Shown here: piece after piece, positions 27,284 through 35,855 of the stretch
Layout of the letters: every line of letters starts with the position of its first letter
Position numbering within the stretch: the first letter of the stretch is position 1
Assembly (NCBI GenBank): GCA_016713665.1
Contig: JADJOR010000008.1
Coordinates: 248,001 to 312,000 of the forward strand
DNA from: Deltaproteobacteria bacterium
GTDB taxonomy: Bacteria; Myxococcota_A; UBA9160; UBA4427
DNA length: 64,000 nt
Direction of reading: 5' to 3'
The notes under the pieces: generated by a model
The model's database searches: none
Told to the model about the DNA's origin: nothing
Seen by the model: only the letters and a program-made list of their open reading frames with translations
Position numbers and translations under genes: made by a program

Positions 27284-28408
27284 CTAGGCGTCGGGTCCCA
27301 CGACCGCCGAATCGTCCCCCTCCTTCAGCCAGGCCATGAAGAGCTCGAAGCCGAGAGCGAGGACGACCGAGCCGAGGAAGAGCCCGACGATCCCCATCGA
27401 GAGCAGGCCACCGAGGGCCCCCAGAAAGATGACGAGGGCGGGCACCTTCGCCCCGCGCCCGAACAGGATCGGCTTGAGCACGTTGTCGACGAGGCCGACG
27501 ACCGCACACCAGACGGCGAGCGCGATCGCCGCCGGGGTCGACAGGATCGAGAACCCGATCACGACGGGGATCGCCATCGCCAGCGCGACCGGCGCCTGGA
27601 CCACCGCCGCGATCAGGACGAGCAGCGCCCAGAGCCCCGCCCCCGGAATCCCCGCCACGACGAACGCCGTCCCGGCGAGAAACGACTGCAGCGCCGCGAT
27701 GCCGAGGATCCCCTGGACCACGCTGCGCACCGTCGCCGTCGCGAGCGCCGCGAGCGCCGGTCCGCGCACCGGCCCGGCCATCCGATCCGCGAAGCGCGCG
27801 ATCGCCGTGCTGCGCAGATCGCTCCGGACCAGCATCACTCCGGCGATCACGATCGAGGCGATCAGCTCGAGGATGCCGGCCCCGACGCTGCCCGCGGTCT
27901 TGAGCAGCCAGCCCGACACGGTCTGCAGCTGCGGACGCAGCCGCGAGACGGTGTCCTCGAGGTTCTCGCTGGCGTGCTGCCAGAAGTCGTAGACGATCGG
28001 TCCGAGGATCGGAAGTTCGCGGATCGCCCGGGCGGGGGGCGGCACGGCGAGCGAGCGCCCCTTGAGGTCGTGGGCGAGCTGTTGTGCGCCGGAGACGAGC
28101 GCATCCGACAGGTAGACCGCGGGCCCGAAGACGAGCAGCAGACCGAGCGCGACGATCAGCCCCGCGGCGAGCACCCGCCGCCCGCCCAGCCTTCGACAGA
28201 GCGCGGCGAAGGGCTCGTCGAGGGCGATCGCGATGATCAGGGCCCAGACCACGATCCCGAGAAAGGGCGCCACGATGACGAGGCACCACCCGACCAGCAG
28301 GGCGATCGCGCCGAGCCGGATCGCGACCTCCACGGCGTTGCGGATCAGCTGGGGGGACGCGGCGCGCGTCGGTCCGCGGGACTCGGCGTCGGAACCGGGA
28401 TCCACCAT
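27284..28408 (-). CDS. AI-2E/PerM family transporter
   Basis: This 374-residue membrane protein has about eight hydrophobic segments and the family's C-terminal signature, GLVDNVLKPILFGRGAKVPALV broken by a turn, then FLGALGGLLSMGIVGLFLGSVV. Members export small molecules (autoinducer-2, Na+) or have unknown roles. The ATG at 28408 has GGAGGG 10 bp upstream, 2 bp after the stop of the BKACE gene, so both form an operon. The substrate could be linked to the BKACE pathway, but that is not shown by the sequence. Confidence 0.85.
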   Translation of the reverse strand: MVDPGSDAESRGPTRAASPQLIRNAVEVAIRLGAIALLVGWCLVIVAPFLGIVVWALIIAIALDEPFAALCRRLGGRRVLAAGLIVALGLLLVFGPAVYLSDALVSGAQQLAHDLKGRSLAVPPPARAIRELPILGPIVYDFWQHASENLEDTVSRLRPQLQTVSGWLLKTAGSVGAGILELIASIVIAGVMLVRSDLRSTAIARFADRMAGPVRGPALAALATATVRSVVQGILGIAALQSFLAGTAFVVAGIPGAGLWALLVLIAAVVQAPVALAMAIPVVIGFSILSTPAAIALAVWCAVVGLVDNVLKPILFGRGAKVPALVIFLGALGGLLSMGIVGLFLGSVVLALGFELFMAWLKEGDDSAVVGPDA

Positions 28409-28410
28409 GC

Positions 28411-29299
28411 CTAATATCCCTCCATGAAATGGGCGCGGACCTCGGCCGGCGTCGCGATCGCGCGCCCGGCCCGCCGTGCCATCGCGACGACCTCGGCCAC
28501 GACCTCGGCGTTGGTCGGCTCGCCGCCGGCGAGCTCGGGATAGGCGTAGTCGCCGAGACCGATCGAGACGTGGCCCCCCTGCTCGATCGCGATGTGCGCG
28601 AGCTCGAGGTTGCTCGCGCCGTAGCAGGCGACCGACCAGTCGCATTCGATCGAGCGCGGCACGAAGTCGACCAGCGCAGCGAGCCCCCGCGGTGTCCCCG
28701 GATGGCCGGCGATCAGACCGCCCTCGGTCGTGAAGAGCTCGGCCAGGATCCGCCGCGGGAGCACCCCCGTCTGCGCCAGCGCCTCGAGCAGCCGCAGCGA
28801 TCCCACGTTCCAGATCGCGGCGATCGGCGTCGCCCCCACCGCCCGCGCCCGCGCCGCGAGCGCCTTCAGGACGCCGACGGAGTTGTGGTAGACGAGATCG
28901 TCGCCGGCGACCGCCGCCTGGCCCGGCCGCCAGAGCGCGAGCGAGAGGCTCGCGAGATCGAGGGGCACGAAGTCCGCGCGCGCCGCGTCGTCCTTGGCCA
29001 TCGCCTCGACGTGGCCGATGCGCTGGTCGAGATCGAGGACCGTATTGGCGCCGAGCGTCGGCATGACGAGGACGTCGCAGGCCGCGCGGATCCGACGCGC
29101 GGCCTCGGCGTAGAGGCCGACGTCGGCGGAGGGGGGCGCCCGTCTGCGGATCCCGGGCGTGGTAGTGGACGATCGCCGCGCCGGCCGCGCGACAGGCCGC
29201 GGCGTCCCGTGCGATCTCGCCGGGCGAGTAGGGCACGTTCCGGTTGGGCGACCGGGGGGTGTACTCGTTCAGCCGGGCCTCGACGATCAGCTGCTCCAC
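28411..29299 (-). pseudogene. BKACE (DUF849) beta-keto acid cleavage enzyme, frameshifted
   Basis: The family condenses a beta-keto acid with acetyl-CoA, as in 3-keto-5-aminohexanoate cleavage of lysine fermentation. The GTG at 29299 has GGAGGTG 6 bp upstream and begins the typical IVEARLNEYTPRSPNRNVPY. The Zn ligands lie in IVHYHARDP. The frame then breaks in a run of six C (plus-strand G, 29131-29136). With one base fewer, the rest reads through to the end, including LAELFTTEGG, SIECDWSVACYG and HVSIGLGDYAYPE. Total length would be 295 residues, normal for BKACE. It may be a sequencing indel in the homopolymer or a true inactivation. Confidence 0.8.
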
Positions 29300-29435
29300 G
29301 GGCGCCACCTCCGGTCGGAATGACCGCAATGATGACGCCGGCGATGGGTTGCGCGAGGCCGCGAGGAAACGGGGAGGCAGATCCGCGGGGAAGCGCGCGA
29401 CTCCGTGTCGACGGAGCCGCGCGCCCCCGCTGCGG

Positions 29436-30596
29436 TCAATCGCCGTCCGACTCGTTCCGGCGGTCCTCGTCGTGTCGGCCGACCAGCCGGTGGCGCGAGA
29501 GGAAGGACCAGATCGTGTCCGGCGTGTCGAGCTCCTGATTCGTGGGCCCGATCAGCGGAATCAGCGCCGGCACGACGAGGCTGCCCGGGATCGTGTGCCC
29601 CCCGTCGGCGACCTCGTAGAGCTCGACCCGCCCGTTGGCCCGGCAACCGCGATACGACACGCGCTCGACGTGCTCGGTCACGGATCGGCGCCGGGGCTCG
29701 GCGAGGGAGCAACCATTCAGCCGGGCCCAACGCCGCATCGCCTCGGGTACGCCGTAGGTCCACGAGGACCCGGGCACGAGCCGCGGATCGGCGTCGGCAA
29801 AGACGTTGACCGGATCGAGCAGGCCGTGGATCGCGACCACGGGAACGGGGCGCGAGGGCCGACAGTCCGCGGTCTGCGGCGGGGTGTCGGAGGCCAGCGG
29901 TGCGCGCACGCCCATGATCGGCGCGATCGCGGCGATCCGATCCGAGAGATCGCACGCGAGCTGCGAGGCCATGCGGCCGCCGCCCGACGCACCCGATGCG
30001 TAGACGCGTTGCTCGTCGATGCACAGCGTCTCACCGATCGCATCGATCGCGAGGCCGATGTAGGCGACGTCGTCGAGGGTCGACGCCGGGGGATAGATCG
30101 TGGTGCCCACGAGCGGCACGCCCGGGATGTTCCAGGCAAAGCCGGAGAAGCCCGGCGCGGGATTGAACGGCACGGCACCACTCGGCGTGGCGACCGCATA
30201 GCCGTGCTCGTCGGCGTCGTTCGGGAAGAGCGGCTGGCCGGCGGCATCCCGGGTCGCCATCGCCTGCTCGCCCGTCGTCCCCGACCCGTGCAGGAAGAAG
30301 AGGAGCGGGATGGGCCGACCCTGGTAGCCGGCCGGGATCCAGACCTGGAGCGGGCGATGGACGCCCTCCTGGACCACGTCGACCGAATACAGACCGCCGG
30401 GAAGGGGCTTCCTGCAACGATCCGCGCGATCCCGACCGCCGTCGCTCCCGCCGGCCAGGGCCACCATCGGCCATGCGGCGAGCACGACCGCTGCGGCTGC
30501 CAGGACGCCGCAGCGCGTTCCTCCATTCCCGGTCCGACTGCGGTTTGCGCCCGCCCGGCTCGACCGCCCCATGCCCAGAATCGAAGCCAATGCCAT
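29436..30596 (-). CDS. Secreted PHB depolymerase/feruloyl esterase-type hydrolase
   Basis: This 386-residue protein has a signal peptide (VLAAAAVVLAAWPMVALAGG) and an alpha/beta-hydrolase fold of the LpqC/esterase-PHB depolymerase group: FFLHGSGTTG (oxyanion), the nucleophile Ser in YASGASGGGRMA, the acid in HGLLDPVN and the catalytic His in DGGHTIPGS. Cysteines at RCRKP, ETLCID, LACD, ADCRP, NGCS and RGCR suggest disulfides. It would degrade short polyesters or plant-type esters outside the cytoplasm. It is divergent from a TetR gene 88 bp away, the likely regulator. Confidence 0.8.
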   Translation of the reverse strand: MALASILGMGRSSRAGANRSRTGNGGTRCGVLAAAAVVLAAWPMVALAGGSDGGRDRADRCRKPLPGGLYSVDVVQEGVHRPLQVWIPAGYQGRPIPLLFFLHGSGTTGEQAMATRDAAGQPLFPNDADEHGYAVATPSGAVPFNPAPGFSGFAWNIPGVPLVGTTIYPPASTLDDVAYIGLAIDAIGETLCIDEQRVYASGASGGGRMASQLACDLSDRIAAIAPIMGVRAPLASDTPPQTADCRPSRPVPVVAIHGLLDPVNVFADADPRLVPGSSWTYGVPEAMRRWARLNGCSLAEPRRRSVTEHVERVSYRGCRANGRVELYEVADGGHTIPGSLVVPALIPLIGPTNQELDTPDTIWSFLSRHRLVGRHDEDRRNESDGD

Positions 30597-30660
30597 CGAA
30601 GTCCCCTCCCCGCTGAAACGGCCCGACGCCCCAGCTGCTAGGATCGCGTCGCAAAGCCAT

Positions 30661-30686
30661 TATTTTCGGACGCTCGTACCGTAAAT
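30661..30686. promoter_or_regulatory. Possible TetR operator between esterase and TetR genes
   Basis: An AT-rich imperfect inverted repeat, TTTTCGGACG followed by CGTACCGTAAA (TTT-CGG-ACG on both arms with one offset base), sits in the divergent gap and touches the TetR start codon. Autoregulation plus esterase control would fit this position. Symmetry is not perfect. Confidence 0.3.
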
Positions 30687-31410
30687 GGAAACTCCCCGCC
30701 GGTCAATCACTTTTTCCCCACCGGCCGAGCCGCCCGATCGGGAAGCGGGCGAAGCCGGGACGAAGCCTGCCCTCCGCCGCAAGCCGAGCCCCGAGCCGAC
30801 GAGGCGGCCGCGCGGCCGCCCTCGGCTCGCCGGGGTCGACGAGCGGGTCCTGGCCGCCGCGCGCGCGCTCACGATCGAGCTCGGCTACGAAGCGACCTCG
30901 ATCGAGGCGATCGCCGAACGATCCGGAGTCGCCCGGACCGCGATCTATCGGCGCTGGCCCAACAAGGGCAGCCTCCTCTACGAGGCGGTGCTGGCCACCG
31001 ACGACTCGGCGTCGGAGATCCCCGACACGGGCGACCTCCGGGCCGACCTGCTCGCGATCCTCCGCGTGAACTCCGAAGGCATCCGCTCGTCGTCGACCCG
31101 CGGCCTCGTCGCGGCCCTCGTCGCCGAAGCGATGACCGACGATCGCCTCGCGTCGCTCCTGCGCACGCGCTACTTCGAACCTCGAGCCGATGCGATCGCC
31201 GCTCGGGCCGAGCGCGCGATCACCCGCGGCGAGATCGGAGCGACGCTCGACACCGGCATGGTTCCCGTGCTGCTGACGGGGTCCCTGCAATACCTGTGGA
31301 TCGTGCGGGGCAGTCGGCTGGACGAGGCCGATCTGGCGCGGGTCGTCGATGCGATCCTCGGGCCCCACCGACCGAACGCGCCGAGCGCCGAGAGCCCGAA
31401 GCCCGAGTGA
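30685..31410 (+). CDS. TetR/AcrR family transcriptional regulator
   Basis: This 241-residue regulator has a Pro/Arg-rich N-terminal arm of about 50 residues, then a TetR helix-turn-helix: VLAAARALTIELGYEATSIE, AIAERSGVARTAIYRRWPNK, and GSLLYEAVLA. The C-terminal ligand domain is helical. The start ATG at 30685 has no Shine-Dalgarno and lies within a candidate operator, so it may be leaderless; no better downstream start precedes the HTH. Divergence from the esterase gene suggests local control of it. Confidence 0.88.
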   Translation: METPRRSITFSPPAEPPDREAGEAGTKPALRRKPSPEPTRRPRGRPRLAGVDERVLAAARALTIELGYEATSIEAIAERSGVARTAIYRRWPNKGSLLYEAVLATDDSASEIPDTGDLRADLLAILRVNSEGIRSSSTRGLVAALVAEAMTDDRLASLLRTRYFEPRADAIAARAERAITRGEIGATLDTGMVPVLLTGSLQYLWIVRGSRLDEADLARVVDAILGPHRPNAPSAESPKPE

Positions 31411-31456
31411 GCGAGCCCGCCGCTCCGCCTGCCGTCTGCAGTTCGAGGAGACCATC

Positions 31457-33160
31457 ATGTTCGATCTCGTCGTCCGTAACGGTCTCGTCTGCGACGGCAC
31501 CGGGCAGCCCGCCCGGCTCGGGTCGGTCGCCATCTCGGGATCCCGGATCGCCGCCATCGGTCCCGAGGTCGGCGTCGACGTCGGCGCGGCGCGACGGGTG
31601 ATCGACGCCGCGGGCCTCGTGATCGCCCCCGGCTTCATCGACCCGCATACCCACTTCGACGCCCAGCTCTCCTGGGACGGCCTCGCGACCCCGTCCCTCG
31701 AGCACGGCGTCACGACGGTGATCCCCGGCAACTGCTCGCTCTCCCTCGCGCCGCTGCGCGCGGAGCACCGCGAGTTCCTCGGCGCCGCCTTCCGCCAGAT
31801 CGAGGAGCTGCCGAAGAGCGCCTTCGACGCGGGGCTGCGCTTCACGTGGCAGACCTTCGGCGAGTACCGCGAGGCGATCGCGCCGAAGCTCGGCCTCAAC
31901 AATGCGCCCCTCGTCGGCCACAGCCTGCTGCGCCTCTACGTGCTGGGCCTCGCGAGCCGCGACCGCGCGTCGACGCCCGAGGAGCTGCGCGCGCTGGCCG
32001 ACTGCCTGCGGCAATGCCTCGACGAGGGCGCCCTCGGCCTCAGCACGAGCTTCGTCGACGTCGACCACGAGTTCCGCCCCGTGCCCTGCCGGCTCGGGAC
32101 GCTGGGCGAGCTCGACGCGCTGTGCGCCGTGCTCGGCGAGCGGGGAAGGCCGCTCCAGCTCGTGCCCGAGTTCTGGGACGCCGACCTGCTCGCGACCCGC
32201 ATCGACCAGCTGGCCGAGCTCTCGCTCCGACACCAGATCCCGATCACCTTCTCACCCCTCTTCGAGAGCCGCGCCATGCCCGGCCTCGTCGCCCGCACCC
32301 TCGAGCGCCTCGAGCTGCAGGCCGCGCGCGGCGCCCGGATCCAGGCCCAGATGCAGACGCGCCCGGTCGACATGACCTTCGACCTGCGCGGTCTCAACGC
32401 CGTCTTCTCCTCGATGCCGACCTGGATGGGCATCCTGCTCTCGGGCCAGGACGCGACGCGCCGGGCCTTCGCCGATCCCGCGACGAGAAAGAAGCTCGCC
32501 GCCGAGACCGACACGGCGCCGATGCCGCTCGCCCTCTCCTTCTCGCTGGCAGAGACGCGGCTCACCGGCGCGAAGGGCGCCGACGCCGCCGATCTCGGCC
32601 GGACCCTCGGCGAGCTCGCGCGCGAGCGCGGCCGTCATCCCGCCGAAGTCCTGATGGACGTCTCCCTCGCCGAGGATCTCGACGCTCGTTTCACCGCGAC
32701 GGATCTCGCCCAGGCCGACGAGCCCGCGATCGGCCCTGCGCTGCGCCATCCCCAGGTCCAGATCGGCGCCGGCGACGGCGGGGCCCACGTCGCCCGCTTC
32801 GCGACCTGCGGCGACACGGGCCATCTCTTCGCGCGTTATGTCCGCGCCCGGCGCGCGATGACCCTCGAGGAGGCGTGCAAGCGGGTCTCCGCCGACGTCG
32901 CGGATTTCTGGGGCATCCCGGATCGCGGCCAGCTCGCGAAGGGCCAGGTCGCGGATCTCGTCGTCTTCGACGCGGCGACGATCGATCGCGGGCCCGAGGA
33001 GCTCGCCTTCGATCTTCCGGACGGTGGAACGAGCTTCCGCTTCGTGCGCCGGTCGATCGGAATCCGGGAGGTCGTGGTCGGCGGCGAGTCCGTCTACCGC
33101 GACGGCGAGGGCTACACCGACGTCCGCCGCGGCGAGTGGATCGCCGGTCGGGGGCGCTGA
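31457..33160 (+). CDS. N-acyl-D-amino-acid deacylase-type amidohydrolase
   Basis: This 567-residue protein belongs to the D-aminoacylase branch of the amidohydrolase superfamily. The first block has VRNGLVCDGTGQPA and the metal-binding GFIDPHTHFDAQLSWDG; VTTVIPGNCSLSLAP follows. The typical late motif GAGDGGAHVARFATCG and RGQLAKGQVADLVVFD close the fold. It would hydrolyse N-acyl amino acids or a related amide in the cytosol. GAGGAG lies 6 bp upstream of the ATG. The next small gene starts 10 bp after its stop. Confidence 0.88.
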   Translation: MFDLVVRNGLVCDGTGQPARLGSVAISGSRIAAIGPEVGVDVGAARRVIDAAGLVIAPGFIDPHTHFDAQLSWDGLATPSLEHGVTTVIPGNCSLSLAPLRAEHREFLGAAFRQIEELPKSAFDAGLRFTWQTFGEYREAIAPKLGLNNAPLVGHSLLRLYVLGLASRDRASTPEELRALADCLRQCLDEGALGLSTSFVDVDHEFRPVPCRLGTLGELDALCAVLGERGRPLQLVPEFWDADLLATRIDQLAELSLRHQIPITFSPLFESRAMPGLVARTLERLELQAARGARIQAQMQTRPVDMTFDLRGLNAVFSSMPTWMGILLSGQDATRRAFADPATRKKLAAETDTAPMPLALSFSLAETRLTGAKGADAADLGRTLGELARERGRHPAEVLMDVSLAEDLDARFTATDLAQADEPAIGPALRHPQVQIGAGDGGAHVARFATCGDTGHLFARYVRARRAMTLEEACKRVSADVADFWGIPDRGQLAKGQVADLVVFDAATIDRGPEELAFDLPDGGTSFRFVRRSIGIREVVVGGESVYRDGEGYTDVRRGEWIAGRGR

Positions 33161-33170
33161 GGAGACCAGC

Positions 33171-33437
33171 ATGCGATCCAACCCGACGCCGTCCGCCGCA
33201 ATCGCGCCGCCCTCCGGCCCTCCTTCGCCCCCCGCTCCCGTCCGCCGCTATGTCCTGCCCCTCGCGGGTGAGGACTGGCAGGGCCTGCTCGCGCGCCTCG
33301 CGGCGGCCGGGGAGGCCGAACTCGCGCTCGACGCGCTGCTCGCCTGGAACCCCCACCTCGCCTACCGACCGCCGTCCAATCCGCTGACCCCGCTCGACAT
33401 CGTCTTCCTCGAAGGGCCGCGGACGGGGCCGCGCTGA
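33171..33437 (+). CDS. Small conserved-looking hypothetical protein
   Basis: This 88-residue protein has a Pro/Ala-rich first third, then a compact segment RRYVLPLAGEDWQGLLARLA and LALDALLAWNPHLAYRPPSN ending LTPLDIVFLEGP. I do not recognise the family. The gene has a good GAGGAG site 6 bp before ATG 33171 and lies between two amidohydrolase genes, so it is real rather than spurious and probably serves the same pathway. Confidence 0.6.
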   Translation: MRSNPTPSAAIAPPSGPPSPPAPVRRYVLPLAGEDWQGLLARLAAAGEAELALDALLAWNPHLAYRPPSNPLTPLDIVFLEGPRTGPR

Positions 33438-33544
33438 GCGCACCGCGCTCCTGCGCATCCCCTGCACTGGTCCCGGCCTCCGGGTCCCCGCTAGACTCCG
33501 CCCGCCCGTGCCACCCACCGAATCCGACCGCGAGGAGTGCCGCC

Positions 33545-34735
33545 ATGAGCGAGCTCGGCTACCAGCCCTTCGACTGCGACAACCACTACTACGAGGCGCT
33601 CGACGCCTTCACGCGCCACGTCCCGAAGAACATGCAGCCGCGCTGCGTCCAGTGGGCCGAGGTCAACGGCCGCAAGCACCACATCGTGGGCGGGAAGCTG
33701 ACGCACGCCGTCAAGAACCCGACCTGGGATCCGATCGCCCTGCCCGGCGCCATCTCGGACTTCCTGCGCGGCAACCCGAACAAGACCAACATGGCGAAGG
33801 CGCTGCAGGCGCGCGAGCCGCTGCCCGCCTACTACATGAACAACGCCGCCCGCGTCGAGAAGATGGCCGAGCAGGGCATCGAGGCGATGTGGCTCTTCCC
33901 GACCCTCGGCGTGCTCTACGAGGAGCTCCTCAAGCACGACACCGAGGCGGTGATGACCCTGTTCCGGGCCTTCAATCGCTGGGTCGACGAGGACTGGGGC
34001 TGCAACTACCAGAACAAGATCTTCGCCGCGCCCTACATCACGCTGTGCGACCCGAAATTCGCCTGCGAGGAGCTCGAGTGGGCGATCACGCGGGGCGCGC
34101 GCGTCGTCTGCATGCGGCCCGCCGCGATCCACACGGCGGACGGCGTCTACTCCCCCTCCCACCCGCGCTTCGACCCCTTCTGGGCGCGGGCCAACGAGGC
34201 GGGCATCACGGTCGTGATCCACGCCGGGGACTCGGGCTACACGACCCACGGCTACGTCAAGGACGGCTTCACCGCCGACGCCGCCCAGGCGACCCTCTCG
34301 CCCAACATCAAGCACTTCAACATCGAGCGCGCGGCCTACGACTTCCTGATCACGATCACCTACGAGAAGCTCTTCGAGCGCTTCCCGAACCTGCGGATCG
34401 CCTCGATCGAGAACGGCGCCGAGTTCCTCGAGGACCTCTACCGCAAGCTGCGCCAGTCGCGGGATCGCCTGTCGGTCGCGAACTACTACAAGGAAGATCC
34501 GACCCTGATGTTCCGCGAGCACGTCTGGATCAATCCCTTCTGGGAGGACGACGTCTACGAGGTCGAGCGCCTGATGGGGGCGGACCGCGTGATCTTCGGC
34601 TCCGACTGGCCCCACATCGAGGGCATGCCCAATCCCCTCGACTACGTGAAGGAGCTCGCGAAGTTCGACGACGGGAAGAAGCAGAAGATCCTGCGCGACA
34701 ACACGCGCGCCCTGAACCAGCTGCGGCCGGCATGA
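33545..34735 (+). CDS. Amidohydrolase 2 family metal-dependent hydrolase
   Basis: This 396-residue TIM-barrel protein of the ACMSD/amidohydrolase-2 group begins with the DCDNHYYEALDAF variant of the usual DxHxH motif (only one His remains). It later carries VVIHAGDSGY, IENGAEFLEDLYRKL and the end motif VIFGSDWPHIEGM with the conserved metal-ligand Asp. Such proteins hydrolyse or decarboxylate carboxylated substrates and are abundant in this type of genome next to acyl-CoA enzymes. The stop overlaps the CoA-transferase start by 4 bp (ATGA), so they are coupled. The exact reaction is unknown. Confidence 0.82.
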   Translation: MSELGYQPFDCDNHYYEALDAFTRHVPKNMQPRCVQWAEVNGRKHHIVGGKLTHAVKNPTWDPIALPGAISDFLRGNPNKTNMAKALQAREPLPAYYMNNAARVEKMAEQGIEAMWLFPTLGVLYEELLKHDTEAVMTLFRAFNRWVDEDWGCNYQNKIFAAPYITLCDPKFACEELEWAITRGARVVCMRPAAIHTADGVYSPSHPRFDPFWARANEAGITVVIHAGDSGYTTHGYVKDGFTADAAQATLSPNIKHFNIERAAYDFLITITYEKLFERFPNLRIASIENGAEFLEDLYRKLRQSRDRLSVANYYKEDPTLMFREHVWINPFWEDDVYEVERLMGADRVIFGSDWPHIEGMPNPLDYVKELAKFDDGKKQKILRDNTRALNQLRPA

Positions 34736-35840
34736 GCGGGCGGGGAGCGCTCTCGGATCTCCGGGTCCTCGATCTCTCGACATCGCTAGCCGAGGCGACG
34801 GGGCGCATCCTCGTCGACCTCGGGGCGGAGGTCGTCAAGATCGAGCCGCCCGGAGGCTGCGAGTCGCGCTTCGCACCTCCGTTCGCGGGCGCGCAGCGCC
34901 CGGCTCCCGGCCAGGTCGATCCGGAGAGCTCGCTCTTCTGGCGTGCCTGGGGCCAGGGGAAGAAGAGCGTCGTGCTCGATCTCGACGCGCCCGCCGACCG
35001 AGAGAAGTTCCTCGCCCTCGTCGATACGGCGGACGTCCTGATCGAGTCGTTCACGCCCGGGGTGATGGACGCGAAGGGCCTCGGCCAGGCGGCGCTGCGG
35101 GCGCGCAATCCGATGCTCCTCTACGTGTCGGTGTCGCCCTTCGGCCAGACCGGTCCCTACGCGAAGCTGCCGGCGACGGATCTGACTCTCGCCGCCGCGG
35201 GCGGCCTGCTCAACATGACGGGGGAAGGCGACCGGCCGCCGGTGCCCGTCGGATTGCCGGAGACGGCGCATCTCGGCGCGACCCAGGCGGCGGCCGACGT
35301 CCTGATGGCGCTCTACGCGCGGAGTCGCGACGGCCGGGGACAGCATCTCGATTCGTCGATCCAGGCGGCGGTGCTCTGGAGCCTGATGTACGTGACGGGC
35401 TTCGCGGCCCTCGGCCAGGATCCGCCGCAGACCGGCGACGATCGCGTGAAGCGCAAGGGCACGATGGAAATCATCCCGGGGCTCTATCTGCCCTCGGTCG
35501 AGCCGTGCAAGGACGGCTTCGTCGCGATGGTCCTCGTGCTCGCGGCCCAGGGCGCCCTCAGCTTCAACAACGCGATGAAATGGCTGGGGAGCAGGGCCTG
35601 CTCGACGCCGACCTGATGCAGGTCGACTGGTCGACCTGGATCCAGCAGATCCAGCAGGGGAAGCTCTCGGTCGAAGACGGCAATCGCGCGGTGTCCGCCC
35701 TGCTCGCCCGATTCCGCACGATGACGAAGGCCGAGATCCAGGCCGAGGCCGTGCGGCAGAAGTGGCTCTTCTCGCCGATCTATCTCGCGCCGGACCTGCT
35801 CGCCGATCCGCAGCTCGCGGCCCGCGACTACTGGACCTAG
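34732..35840 (+). pseudogene. CaiB/BaiF CoA-transferase domain 1, broken by frameshift and amber codon
   Basis: The N-terminal part reads as a family III CoA-transferase (VLDLSTSLAEATGRILVDLG, VVKIEPPGG, KSVVLDLDAP, SPFGQTGPYAKLPATD). At 35586-35589 a G-run is one base short; adding one G restores MKWLGEQGLLDADLM and the frame continues to a TAG at 35838-35840. Beyond that codon the same frame carries VDGRKMPGPFARLSATPIRYERPAP, the normal end of such a domain, so TAG replaces what is probably a Glu codon. Here ETAHLG replaces the catalytic-Asp motif of CaiB, so this half was probably non-catalytic. The whole locus (34732-37274) would give one tandem protein of about 847 residues. Confidence 0.75.
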
Positions 35841-35855
35841 GTCGACGGCCGCAAG

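Noticed and set aside
35838..35840. Amber codon as a recoded (pyrrolysine-like or suppressed) position
   Set aside because: TAG ends many other genes here (for example at 238, 4809, 6860, 53761), so it is an ordinary stop; also a frameshift precedes it.
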